A stretch of 64,000 nt of DNA from contig NC_006371.1 of the NCBI RefSeq assembly GCF_000196255.1, positions 634,332 to 698,331 on the forward strand. Direction: 5' to 3'. Below the pieces are notes generated by a model. It was not told where the DNA came from, made no database searches, and saw only the letters and a list, made by a program, of their open reading frames with translations. Made by a program: the position numbers and the translations under genes. Positions within the stretch are counted from its first letter, which is position 1; every line of letters starts with the position of its first letter. This stretch comes from Photobacterium profundum SS9 (GTDB lineage: Bacteria; Pseudomonadota; Gammaproteobacteria; Enterobacterales; Vibrionaceae). Below, piece after piece: positions 42,501 to 50,252 of the stretch.

Positions 42501-42702
42501 CAAGGCGATTGCACCAGATGAGGAAGTAAAGCGGTCAGACGTGAAAGCAGCGGTGCTGGCAGCAGGATATTGGGGCCAACTTCCAAGCCGTCAAGCCTGG
42601 ATAACTGGCGAATATGTTTATGACATGATGACAGGAGAGGAAAAGCCGGAAGATGGATTTGAGATGATGCGAAATCTTATGCTGACTAGACCGCGAGATT
42701 AA
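36559..42702 (+). CDS. Giant internal virion/ejection protein with HESGH motif
   Basis: The product is 2047 residues, the largest phage gene in the window and the positional counterpart of T7 gp16 (1318 residues). A Gly/Ala-rich, partly hydrophobic region lies near 190-270. At residues 836-840 is HESGH within LLHESGHMYFEI, an HExxH zinc-metallopeptidase-type motif of the kind found in large polyvalent phage proteins. The rest is mainly helical with highly charged stretches (about 950-1060) and a hydrophobic C-terminal region (QLAASMFFLWFAPAVLGELV near 1895). I see no lysozyme motif. It is expected to enter the host envelope during DNA delivery. The following 143 bases contain only a possible promoter (TTATTA, 16 bases, TATAAT, 42812-42839). 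Confidence 0.75.
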   Translation: MSDFGVWMEENQGNTNINELDTPKEVTDLDNFLQNGEQQQNFQLSTSMKYGREADPERAGRVFRQQLKTGLPSELIERNLDDIEKQSAEKDFDPVAFRNKSPLLSGWLQKPENAKVSHDDLENLSTMEWLFRAPVEAYQDGADQVRLGGLRYKQMTSQLNDNELQFIDAYKKRGPRSYGADSWIGEAFVGATGQLSQFAPMIEEGLKYGVPAGLTAGTFALAAGQAGPQIALPEEIFTVPGATALGLSSGFAYGKAKQSFELQTGLAYDEFKDFKDINGHPLDDDVAKGAAFFAGAFNAGLDFVALDKLIETIPGAKNIMSGGATAVIKQALKNPTVTEGLKRFSTEYGKSVSAQVMIDAGQELVQMIAGETAKRYQGNFENSDMVAIGDRMVEALDASLKANVVLSAPGHSMTLTGDLLKSRQAQQNKQIMQQLGNSTQQSKLHARAPEKVRELMATVKENGPVQDVMIPVEQWNTLFQSESVDPLSMAAEILGDDGMQYREAAATGSDIMIPLDVYTEKLAGSQYHNMLLDDMRFEPDQMTAREAAAWDASNQQNIEQQAASIADFITQPDETQFIFDDIVGQLKNTGMEMGTAETNAIQMQSFFRTLSSRTGIDAKKLWSQYGPKVTREMPEVLKSAGGNFDIAVDPILDRIRANDIPELSDIQGKTMLETLREKGIQDVGGELSARDVDVKLKPFQKKLISESGVTLDDAAQLMAEAGYIPADIDSVTQNDLLEAIDREMAGDPVYSQLNENAKALEDRETLLSMSGYLEDLGIDVSQVSNQDIKQQLSNQIANEGDGVTLNQAERGEIKISQDKKFQITFFKNADLSTLLHESGHMYFEILQDIDKKGMASESISNDLKTVRDWVGAKDGKDITTEQHEQFARGFEQYLREGKAPTTELQSAFARFRAWLVTIYRQASKLNVDVSEDVRQVFDRMLATDDQIKAAETQMEYNRLFEDAESAGMTEAEFNRYQKDATLAREQAQEEVTVKAFNEMQREQKKWWKDAEIDMRDQVMAEMAENPTYQAVNYLQKGKLLDMDLPEGVEALKLSKNALVEKYGKQFLKLLPRPYIYTKTGGAHPDQIAVLFGFSSGDEMMQLIVNARPMKDVVNAEVDTRMRQQYGDMMNDGTLPETAMDAAHNDRRASVLAAELKALSRRVSSRGAPTPAAMMKQAAQTVVDRKTVRSLKPSVYLNAERKAAKQALEAVLAGDYAAAADAKQRQLLNFYMGNYTKKAKAETDKSRDYLNSFNRPKKRQALGKAGHDYLDQIDALLEKTEFKRVSLISLDRRKSLSEFIQNQEEQGWTVEIPESLVKQTQSRNWKDMTVEELTGLRDAVKNIDYLARFKNKLLRQDEKRKFEEIVDAAVSSIEANNVVHEIKPNFAETWKDRVKENVSGFMASHTKMEFFFEWLDGDSANGEAWRSFYKPINDADNKEKLMQESYTKRLAGILDAYTSKERGKWYTDTSHIQHVGRVNKAMAMSVALNWGNVGNQQAVLDGYTRNDGKNWTETEAQRILEMLDQKDWDTIQKVWDLINDLWPEISKLQKDLTGVSPEKVEASLIQTKYGEIKGGYYPLVYDQKLSYAVFKRDEKAATQDLFESNFSKPATKKGHTIERTGSGGQAVKLDLSVISEHIDNVIHDITHRRALMDTDRLIQNPRVRAAIEKTAGRQMYRQLRPWLQSIAREQQPTFNYVETLIGKARTGATVVNMGLKVTTAIAQPLGVLNSVDELGVISMMKGIKDFYANSPVGMKKRLDFVTSRSAMMRNRQKTFDRDIKDAAKRLGKDKKFDKVRESFFYLTGLLDMGVSVPTWLAAYRKALDGNVDGITAGDENTAIDFADRTVRVTQSEGGAKDLAKIQRGGEVFRSFTMFYSYFSVLHNQLRKRGRQYVRGDTNTSQLAASMFFLWFAPAVLGELVAGRGPGDDEDWDKWALKEISSYPFQTVVFVRDLVNGLGDFGYSASPAFDAFEMSVKAVKLPYKAIAPDEEVKRSDVKAAVLAAGYWGQLPSRQAWITGEYVYDMMTGEEKPEDGFEMMRNLMLTRPRD

Positions 42703-42845
42703 CGGTATTTATTTAGCTTCCATAACGTAAATATATAGATATTTCCTCAAGTTAATGTCATGCCAAGCATAAGCTGTCGTTGCCGTCACGGGGGCCGAAA
42801 TGAAGTTATTATATTGCCTAGGCTACTTATAATAGGTACTTAATA

Positions 42846-45221
42846 ATGACCATACTTAACACAAACAATAGCGTTCTTTATGACGGTACTGACGTACAAA
42901 AAATTTTCCCTTTTACATTCAAAATATTTAATAAATCCGACCTTCGTATCACTTTAATCACCGGCAACATATCAAAAATATTATCACTTAATACAGATTA
43001 CTTTATTAGAGGGATTGATTTTGATATTGGTGGTGATGTGGAGTTAGTGATTGCACCAACTAGACACCAGAAATTACTTATTGAGCGTGAAGTTAACTCA
43101 CTACAAGAAACATCATTTAGAAATCTTGGTAATTTTTACCCCGAAGCCCATGAAGATGCTTTTGATAAGGTATATATGCTGCTGCAGTATATTGGTTGGT
43201 TGTCTGAGCATTCAATTCATGAAAGCAAAATTTACCCAGGCCATTGGGATTTCGAGAAAATGGAATCATTAAATGTCCCTTTTCCTAATCGTATGGACGG
43301 GGTTGCTAACCCTGAATATGTAATGCAGAAAATAAATGAAGCTATTGGGGCTGATTGGGGGGCTGAACTTAAATACTGGGATGGCATTATTCAAGATGGC
43401 GTTTATGAATACACGATCAGTGGTGCTGAAATTAAAGATACTAAGCCATATCGCGTGGTTTTGGCTGGTATACCTCAGCGGCCGGATAAGGATTTTTCAA
43501 TCGTTATCGCTGACAATCAGGTAGATAGTAAAATTGTATTTGTTCCGCCAAATGATTTAAGTAAATGGCCGGTTGGCAAGAACTGGTGGTCGATATGTAC
43601 AGGTAAAGCCGTTCCAATTGGTGACGCGCCCTGGTATCGCTATGAAGAAGTTGTAACGCAAGATAAAATTTCATTTACACCGCCGGTTGTTTTTGCCAAA
43701 GGAATGGTTTTTGTTGATGATAAGTACCAGCCAACAGCAAAATATACAATTCCAGATAATACAAATTCAATTGTAATGAAAGTGCCTGTAACAGTAGGGC
43801 AAACATTCACCGCATATCTAAATATTCGCCTTGATCAGATAGTCGATCATCATGACCTTGATAATCCAGTTAAACGAATCAAGGGTAATTTAGGTTCATG
43901 GAAAACCGGCCCTGACGTTGTTCTTGATTTAGTGTCTGACTTTGGAGGGGCAAAGAAGAACGGTGATCCTTTAGAAAAGTTTGAAGTTGCAAAGGCGGTG
44001 CAAGATAGTGAGGCTACATCATTAAAGCAGGTTAAAGACTTAATCGGAGACTCTGGGCCAAAAATAGAAATAATTACGTTTGATACACCTGCGGTTATTT
44101 TTCCGTTGGGGCCATTGGCAGATAATACATTGGTGGATATACCAGTTGCAGCACTTGGGATCCCTGATGGTTCGCTTGTTAATGTTAATTTTTCAGCTTA
44201 TCCAGAACAGTCCGGGACAAATACCCCGCAAGTATACATATACGGCCTTATAACGCATGGTGATTCGTTGGCTATCGCTTCTCGAAATACATGTAATTTC
44301 ATGTGTGCTGGCAGAGATGAGCGAGAAGATAGAAAGGATTATATTATCCTGTTTGCTGGTTCTGGTCAGGTTCAGGCAATGGTACAGGCAGGTAAAGTGC
44401 GAGTATCAAGAACAAAAGCAGACGGGGCTAATCAATGTAATTTTACCGCCGCAATTTCAAGTTATATCAAAGGTGCTGGACATGTAACGCCGATACCGCC
44501 TGGATCGCTTGAGGCTATAATTACAACGCATCAAACATCAAATAGTACGGTATGCGAGCCAGATGGAACGGGTAAGGGGACATTGTCACCGCGTCACATG
44601 GGTACAAATAAAATTAAGATGGTTGAAGGGGCGAAGTATGCAGGTATTAATATAAAATTCGATACAGCCCCGCCAAGTGTGGCCCTTCCATATGACTATA
44701 TTTATATGATGTTAGGTGGTCGGGAGTTTGGGGCTGGTGCGGATACGTCGAAGCAGGGGTATTACAATAGTAATTCAGAAGAAATGCTGGCATTTTATAA
44801 TGCAATGGCGTCAGCAGATCCAGACCCAAAAGGAATAAGGTTTGTTCCTTACTTGGATACAAACATGATAACAACTGCTTTGATTTCTGGTGTTCCATCT
44901 GATTACGGGGCGTTAAGGGGGGTTGATTTAACGCACGGAGCGCTAACGCCAAACAAGATAGAAGGATATGAGATTGTAAGTTATTACGCTCAATATGAGG
45001 TAATGGCTGAGGTAAGGTTAAAAGACGGGGCTCAACCATTTGATTATATTAATGTGATGATTGATAAGAGGCAATACAGGTTTGCTAAAAAATCAGATGG
45101 TTCGTATGGGTTGGAAAATAATTCGTCTGCAGCAAATCACAATATTGCGGCATGGTTTGAAAATAATGTAGGTGTGGCAAGACCGACAACAATTTTACAA
45201 GCGCCAAGAAAAAACGCATAA
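42846..45221 (+). CDS. Tail fibre/spike protein with T7 gp17-type N-terminus
   Basis: The product is 791 residues. The first ~130 residues match the T7 tail-fibre N-terminal domain pattern: YDGTDVQKIFPFTFKIF, DLRITLI, YFIRGIDFDIGG and EREVNSLQETSFRN, the part that docks on the tail. The remaining ~650 residues are beta-rich and not recognisable, as expected for the receptor-binding part. There is no adjacent template repeat or DGR RT, so no mutagenic retrohoming. It is the last phage gene, followed by a strong terminator and attR. Confidence 0.85.
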   Translation: MTILNTNNSVLYDGTDVQKIFPFTFKIFNKSDLRITLITGNISKILSLNTDYFIRGIDFDIGGDVELVIAPTRHQKLLIEREVNSLQETSFRNLGNFYPEAHEDAFDKVYMLLQYIGWLSEHSIHESKIYPGHWDFEKMESLNVPFPNRMDGVANPEYVMQKINEAIGADWGAELKYWDGIIQDGVYEYTISGAEIKDTKPYRVVLAGIPQRPDKDFSIVIADNQVDSKIVFVPPNDLSKWPVGKNWWSICTGKAVPIGDAPWYRYEEVVTQDKISFTPPVVFAKGMVFVDDKYQPTAKYTIPDNTNSIVMKVPVTVGQTFTAYLNIRLDQIVDHHDLDNPVKRIKGNLGSWKTGPDVVLDLVSDFGGAKKNGDPLEKFEVAKAVQDSEATSLKQVKDLIGDSGPKIEIITFDTPAVIFPLGPLADNTLVDIPVAALGIPDGSLVNVNFSAYPEQSGTNTPQVYIYGLITHGDSLAIASRNTCNFMCAGRDEREDRKDYIILFAGSGQVQAMVQAGKVRVSRTKADGANQCNFTAAISSYIKGAGHVTPIPPGSLEAIITTHQTSNSTVCEPDGTGKGTLSPRHMGTNKIKMVEGAKYAGINIKFDTAPPSVALPYDYIYMMLGGREFGAGADTSKQGYYNSNSEEMLAFYNAMASADPDPKGIRFVPYLDTNMITTALISGVPSDYGALRGVDLTHGALTPNKIEGYEIVSYYAQYEVMAEVRLKDGAQPFDYINVMIDKRQYRFAKKSDGSYGLENNSSAANHNIAAWFENNVGVARPTTILQAPRKNA

Positions 45222-45246
45222 ATAGCGTGTGAATGAAAAAACTCAC

Positions 45247-45276
45247 AAGCCTGTTAGAAATAGCAGGCTTTTTTTT
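45247..45276 (+). terminator. Intrinsic terminator after the tail-fibre gene
   Basis: The stem AAGCCTGTTA / TAGCAGGCTT (one T-G pair) with a GAAA tetraloop is followed by at least six T. It ends the late transcript inside the prophage, before attR. Confidence 0.9.
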
Positions 45277-45358
45277 GTGTGTACGCGTGAGTGTATGGGA
45301 ATATTTTTTGTTTCATATTTTGGTTTAATCTGTTGTTTTAATTCGTTATTGTTTATGT

Positions 45359-45400
45359 GTGGTGAGTTAGGGCTGTGAATATAGCCATTTAACTCACCAC
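45359..45400. other. attR and host terminator hairpin
   Basis: GTGGTGAGTTA (45359-45369) pairs perfectly with TAACTCACCAC (45390-45400), and the second arm is followed by TTTTATTTTATT. The first 21 bases match the left junction at 6922 at 19 positions. The right arm and T-run are host sequence downstream of the adhesin operon; the left arm is provided by the phage side. On the minus strand, the hairpin after the T1SS gene now lacks a T-run. Confidence 0.62.
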
Positions 45401-45486
45401 TTTTATTTTATTGCTTGAGTGCTTTTTACTGTTATTTTTCTATTTTATCATTGATAGTTATGGCTAGATTATTCTAGCTTCGCGAC

Positions 45487-47613
45487 TTATTCGTTACTGG
45501 CTCTTGCTCGAGTAACGTTGCCTTCACTTAATTGTTTGAGCACCTGATCTTTAGGGCCATCAGCAATTATGTGCCCTTGTTCCATCACAATTAAACGGTC
45601 AACAATATCTAACATACTGGTCTTGTGCGTAATAAGAATAAGCGTTTCATCTTTAGATAAGCTTCTTAATTGATGCTTAATGTACATTTCTGAACGATTA
45701 TCCATGCTGCTTGTTGGTTCATCCATTAACAATACAGGAGGCTTTCCAACCAGAGCTCGTGCAATCGCAATAGCTTGACGTTGCCCGCCTGAAAGAGATG
45801 CACCACCTTCGCCGACTTGCTTCTCTAAACCTGCTGCATCTTGCTGTGTAAAGTTTGTTACCCCTGCTCGTTCTGCGGCAAGTAAAATGTCTTGATCCGT
45901 TGTTAACGGGCGACCCAATATGATGTTGTCGCGAATAGAACCAAAGAACAAGGTTATGTCTTGAGGCACACAACCGATATTACGACGTACATCAATGTGA
46001 TGAAGTTGGTTGATGTCGGTATCATCAATTTGAACCGATCCTTCGATGGGCTGATATAATCCCATAATCAAGCGTTCAATTGTGGTTTTACCAGAACCAA
46101 TACGCCCAATGATGGCTACCTTTTCACCCGGATTAATCGTGAAGCTCATGTCTTTAAGTGCTGCGCTGGTTGCATTGGGGTAAGTAAAGCTGACTTTATC
46201 AAAAACAATTTTCCCTTTGATAACAGGGCGATGGATGTAGCGTTTGCCATCTTCTTGCTCTGTCGGCATCTGCATGAGCTGTTCGATGATTGTCATCGCT
46301 GATTTTGCTTGATTATAGCGAGTTGATAGCAATGAAAGTTGCACCATAGGACCAACAGCTCGTCCGCTTAGCATGGTGGCAGCAATGAGCCCGCCCATGG
46401 TTAACTGACCATCAGCAATGAGATATACACCGAATACGATCATGGCCACGGACACAAATTGCTGTAAGAACCCAGCCGTGTTTTGAACCGAATCTGTAAG
46501 ACGCCGAGATTTGATCCCCCAGTTGGCCATGTGAGCAACCGCTTCTTCCCAGCGGTATTGAAATTGATTTTGTGCCCCAAACAATTTCACTGTTTCTAGG
46601 CCACTCAAGCTTTCAATTAAGTTTGCATTTTTTTGCGATGAAAGGCGAGAACCTTCTTCAATACTACGGCGTAAAGGTCGTTGAATGAGTAAGCTATAAA
46701 TAGCCAGAATAGTCACCGCAACTAAAGGGACAAGTGCTAGAGGACCCGCAACAAACCAAATAATCAGCAAAAACATCAGAGCAAACGGTAAATCAATCAT
46801 TGATGAAACTGTGGCAGAGGTAAAAAATTCTCTTATGGATTCAAATTCTTGCATATGACGAGCAAACGCACCCACAGAAGGTGGCTTGGCTTCCATACGA
46901 ATACCCATGACTCGGCTAAATATTTTAGCTGAAATTAACAGATCTGATTTTTTTCCGGCTAAGTCAATGAAGTAACTGCGCATAACTTTTAGCACTAAAT
47001 CAAAGCCAAAAATAATGGTGATACCAATTGCCAGTACCCATAAAGAGTCAAACGCAAGATTAGGTACTATTTTATCGTAAACAAGACGAGTGAAAAGAGG
47101 GGCAGAAATAGCAAATATATTGATCAAAATGGAAGCAATGAATACATCTCGGTAGATGTTACGAGACTCCCATAATGTACTCCAAAACCAGTGGCCATCA
47201 CGCGTTTTTAATATTTCAGGTGAACGCTCATCATATCGAAAGCGTTTTTTCATCAAAAATAAATGACCAGTGTATTGCTGGTTTAAGTCATCAAGGCTTA
47301 TCCATTGCTGGCTATCATCTGATTGTGCCAGTACAACTTCTACTTCGCCTTTTTCATTATCTACACTTAGTACAACACATGCATCGCCACCTTTTAATAG
47401 TGCGACGACAGGGAATAATAACGGTGAGATGTCTTTGAGTGCAATTTTGCTATCTTTGGCTTGTAAACCTGCTTTTTCGGCCGCACGAGGTAGAAGAAAT
47501 GGAGTAAGAAGACCATCGGCAAGAGGAAGATCTGCAACCAAAGCTTCAGGAGAGTTAGCCTGTCCATAATAGCGGCTAACATAGACTAAAGACTGCAGTA
47601 GAGGGTCCTTCAT
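45487..47613 (-). CDS. lapB: Type I secretion ABC transporter (LapB-like)
   Basis: The product is 708 residues with three parts: an N-terminal C39-peptidase-like domain lacking the catalytic Cys (residues 1-125, so a substrate-docking domain), six membrane helices (~150-430) and a C-terminal ATPase with Walker A GRIGSGKTT, signature LSGGQRQAIAIARAL and Walker B VLLMDEPTSSMD. This is the architecture of ABC exporters for RTX adhesins. It would energise export of the adhesin encoded at 54142 with the HlyD- and TolC-like proteins of the same operon. Its ATG overlaps the LapD stop, the last gene of the operon. Confidence 0.9.
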   Translation of the reverse strand: MKDPLLQSLVYVSRYYGQANSPEALVADLPLADGLLTPFLLPRAAEKAGLQAKDSKIALKDISPLLFPVVALLKGGDACVVLSVDNEKGEVEVVLAQSDDSQQWISLDDLNQQYTGHLFLMKKRFRYDERSPEILKTRDGHWFWSTLWESRNIYRDVFIASILINIFAISAPLFTRLVYDKIVPNLAFDSLWVLAIGITIIFGFDLVLKVMRSYFIDLAGKKSDLLISAKIFSRVMGIRMEAKPPSVGAFARHMQEFESIREFFTSATVSSMIDLPFALMFLLIIWFVAGPLALVPLVAVTILAIYSLLIQRPLRRSIEEGSRLSSQKNANLIESLSGLETVKLFGAQNQFQYRWEEAVAHMANWGIKSRRLTDSVQNTAGFLQQFVSVAMIVFGVYLIADGQLTMGGLIAATMLSGRAVGPMVQLSLLSTRYNQAKSAMTIIEQLMQMPTEQEDGKRYIHRPVIKGKIVFDKVSFTYPNATSAALKDMSFTINPGEKVAIIGRIGSGKTTIERLIMGLYQPIEGSVQIDDTDINQLHHIDVRRNIGCVPQDITLFFGSIRDNIILGRPLTTDQDILLAAERAGVTNFTQQDAAGLEKQVGEGGASLSGGQRQAIAIARALVGKPPVLLMDEPTSSMDNRSEMYIKHQLRSLSKDETLILITHKTSMLDIVDRLIVMEQGHIIADGPKDQVLKQLSEGNVTRARASNE

Positions 47614-49562
47614 ACGGTTTTCTCGCTATTTATTTTATCTACCACATAGCCTTGGAAACCTCGCACCATGAGTTCGGTCAGCTTTTCTTGTTGGCTGATT
47701 GTTTCAACACGAGTGGCGATGGTGGTAATTAATAGATTATTCGCTGTGCGGGTAATTGATGCGAGTACATCAGCTTTAACTTGATGTTCAATTTGGTGAG
47801 TATATGCAAAATCCAGTTTTACATAAGCCGGACGGAACTTATTAAGATAACCGATCGAACTGAAATTATGTCCAAAATTATCAATACCAAAGGCGAAGTT
47901 ATTTTGATGGATGATTTCACACAATAACCCTGCATTGTCGCTATGTTTGATAAAACAAATTTCAGGAAGCTCAAATATAATACGTTCTTTCAATTGTGGG
48001 TTAGATTGCATTTTATTGGCTAACCAGCGAATGAAGCCAGTGTCGTTCACACTGCTTTTTGTAATATTAACGGCAATGTTACCGACATTTTTATCGCTAT
48101 TTAGCATATTGAATAGCTCATCGATGATGTGCATATCCATATGTGTACCCGCATTTAATTGTTCTATTGCACCTAAAAATTGTGCTGCCGAATAATGTTG
48201 GCTGCCTTTCTTTATGTAGGCAAATGCTTCTTGATGGAGGGTGTTCTGGTGATGATCAATTGCTTTTTGAAAGTTGAATTTAAACAACTTATTAGCAATA
48301 GCTTCGTCTACTAATGCTTTCCATTGTTGCTTACCCATAGTGGTTTGTTTACTGGTGTCGCTTTGCTCTTTTACATCAAATAATGCAAGGGGCTCTTGCG
48401 GTTGTTGCTTTGCTTGCATTAAAGCATTGTCAGCTTGAGCAAGTAGCGATGTAATATTGTCATCATGGTTGCGCATGACTAAACCGACAGTCGCTTGAAC
48501 TGGAGCAAGATCAAGAGGATCGCTTTGCAGTTCAGATGTCATGTGCAGTAACGAGCGGCCAATTATTTTTAGCTCTGCAGCTGTGATATTTGGCGCGAGT
48601 AACATAAATTCGCATTGGTTAAGACGCGCGATAGTGTAGTCATCATTGATGAGTTCTTTCATTCGAACAGACAGTGTTTGTACGAGGTGGTCACCGGCCT
48701 CATACCCATCGAGTGCATAGGCATCTGTGATTAAATCTACTTTTAATAATGCGATGCCGCCTTCTGATGGTGATGTTAACCAAGAATTAAGCTGAGTCAT
48801 TAAGTAGCTACGGTTTGCCAGCCCTGAAACTGGATCCTGATAAGCCCTAATACGTAAGTTATCGGCTTCTTGTGCTTGTTGCTCAAAATGGATTTTAAGT
48901 TGTGCGCTCATATGGTTAAACGCAACAACAACATCACTTAACTCGCGAATTTTGGGAATAGCTAAAGGATCACCAAATTGATTATTCGACATTTGACGAG
49001 CACGAAGTTGAATCGCCTTTAGTGGCTTGAGCACTTTAGACAAAATAAACGCGAGAAATAGTAAGCCTAATAAAAACGTGGCAGTAAAGCCGATCAGAAG
49101 TTGTAAACTGGCTTGCCAAAGTTGCTGGTAAGCATAGATCGAGCTGCTGGTTACAGTGAGGCTTGCCAGTTGCATCCAACCACTGGTTAAGGTTGTGGAG
49201 CGAGTGATAGGCTCGATGATTATTACACTTTGAAACCAATTGGGTACACCTGCTACCTGCGTGGGATAGCTGCGCACAATTTCACCACTTTCATTCAGCA
49301 TACTTAGGTGTACTTTGCTGTAAAAGCTGCTGTCAAAGGTAGCATTGATAACAGATTCTGCCGATATTGTGTCATTGACTTCCAGATAGGGGGCCAGCGC
49401 CATACCAACAGCACTGATCGCGTTATCTATTTCTGTTGATTGTTGCTCACGTAAAAAGTCACGTGTTGTGTTGAATTGAATCACAAACACGGAGGTGATA
49501 AGCGCAAAAAATACAACCAGCATCCATATCAAGAGTTGTCTATAAAGTGTCATTGTGGTCAC
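47610..49562 (-). CDS. lapD: LapD-like c-di-GMP receptor with degenerate GGDEF and EAL domains
   Basis: The product is 650 residues: membrane helix 1 (~9-28), periplasmic LapD/MoxY-type domain, helix 2 (~153-178), HAMP, GGDEF-type and EAL-type domains. The GGDEF site reads RLNQCEF and the EAL motif reads QEAF, so both enzyme activities are probably lost and the protein acts as a receptor, as known for LapD. At high c-di-GMP it would bind LapG in the periplasm and prevent adhesin cleavage. Its start overlaps the LapG stop and its stop overlaps the transporter start, so the regulatory and export genes are translationally coupled. Confidence 0.9.
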   Translation of the reverse strand: MTTMTLYRQLLIWMLVVFFALITSVFVIQFNTTRDFLREQQSTEIDNAISAVGMALAPYLEVNDTISAESVINATFDSSFYSKVHLSMLNESGEIVRSYPTQVAGVPNWFQSVIIIEPITRSTTLTSGWMQLASLTVTSSSIYAYQQLWQASLQLLIGFTATFLLGLLFLAFILSKVLKPLKAIQLRARQMSNNQFGDPLAIPKIRELSDVVVAFNHMSAQLKIHFEQQAQEADNLRIRAYQDPVSGLANRSYLMTQLNSWLTSPSEGGIALLKVDLITDAYALDGYEAGDHLVQTLSVRMKELINDDYTIARLNQCEFMLLAPNITAAELKIIGRSLLHMTSELQSDPLDLAPVQATVGLVMRNHDDNITSLLAQADNALMQAKQQPQEPLALFDVKEQSDTSKQTTMGKQQWKALVDEAIANKLFKFNFQKAIDHHQNTLHQEAFAYIKKGSQHYSAAQFLGAIEQLNAGTHMDMHIIDELFNMLNSDKNVGNIAVNITKSSVNDTGFIRWLANKMQSNPQLKERIIFELPEICFIKHSDNAGLLCEIIHQNNFAFGIDNFGHNFSSIGYLNKFRPAYVKLDFAYTHQIEHQVKADVLASITRTANNLLITTIATRVETISQQEKLTELMVRGFQGYVVDKINSEKTV

Positions 49563-50224
49563 TCATCAAAGTTAATTTTAGGTCTATTCAGTTTTATACG
49601 ATCTGAACGTTGGCGTAGGTCATTCCACAAACTTAACCTGGAAGCTTTACCTGCTAACTGTCCTTGTCCTTTCTGTTTCATTAACCAGAGTTTGCTAGCA
49701 TTAAAGCTGTATATAGGCAGTAAATCTGGTCGTTTTGTTGCTGGCTTAATGTCACCATCAAGGTTATCAAGCAGCAATGGTACAGATGACGGGGTAGGGT
49801 AATAGGCTACCACCATATGAAACTGATTAAGTTCTAGAGCCTTTACATATACTAATCGTAACTTGTTATCGGCAACGCCCAATTCACGCAACGAGAAGTA
49901 TTTTGCAATACTGAAATCTTCACAATCACCAGCCCCCACACCTAGAAACTCAAGAGGGGTCGCCCAGAAGTCTTCTTTTCCCCATAACTTGATATCATCA
50001 ATAAAAATCAGCTGGTTAAAGAAATCATTTACCTCTCGTAGCTTGGTATCAATATCTTGTGAAGCATTATCATTGACAATATTCCGCCATGCCGTCACTC
50101 GCTTTCCAGCGCGTTCGCCATAAAATTGCATGATGGTATTGATCTGTTTCGACTCTTTATCCGTCAGTGCAATAGCACTTGCTGATAATAATAGAGCGAG
50201 AACCCAGAAAGCCACTCTCTTCAT
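49559..50224 (-). CDS. lapG: LapG-like periplasmic cysteine protease
   Basis: The product is 221 residues with a signal peptide (MKRVAFWVLALLLSASAIA). It belongs to the transglutaminase-like (DUF920/peptidase C93) family, with catalytic triad candidates Cys101 (GAGDCEDFS), His136 (QFHMVVAYY) and Asp153 (LLDNLDGD). LapG enzymes are calcium-dependent and cut the adhesin N-terminus after a di-alanine; the adhesin here has a matching DAAAAG at residues 121-126. It is encoded immediately upstream of lapD, with overlap. Confidence 0.92.
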   Translation of the reverse strand: MKRVAFWVLALLLSASAIALTDKESKQINTIMQFYGERAGKRVTAWRNIVNDNASQDIDTKLREVNDFFNQLIFIDDIKLWGKEDFWATPLEFLGVGAGDCEDFSIAKYFSLRELGVADNKLRLVYVKALELNQFHMVVAYYPTPSSVPLLLDNLDGDIKPATKRPDLLPIYSFNASKLWLMKQKGQGQLAGKASRLSLWNDLRQRSDRIKLNRPKINFDE

Positions 50225-50252
50225 TCTATTTGATCAATTATCAGTGAATGCA

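Larger units (their letters stand above)
6922..45379. mobile_element. Temperate podovirus-type prophage, about 38.5 kb
   Basis: The element runs from integrase to tail fibre and is bounded by near-identical att cores at 6922 and 45359. It contains integration, lysis, cargo (retron), RecET recombination, repressor/Cro switch, replication with iterons, terminase and a full podovirus head-tail-ejection module. The structural proteins resemble the BPP-1/T7-like set: Bbp19-like protein, T7 gp11-like tail tubular protein, a long ejection protein and a tail fibre with T7-type N-terminus. I see no broken essential gene, so it may be functional. There is no tRNA at either end; insertion is intergenic. 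Confidence 0.88.

Noticed and set aside
44647..45039. 130-aa minus-strand frame within the tail-fibre gene
   Set aside because: Low-complexity Leu/Pro-rich product, no start signals, fully inside a gene with good homology at its N-terminus.
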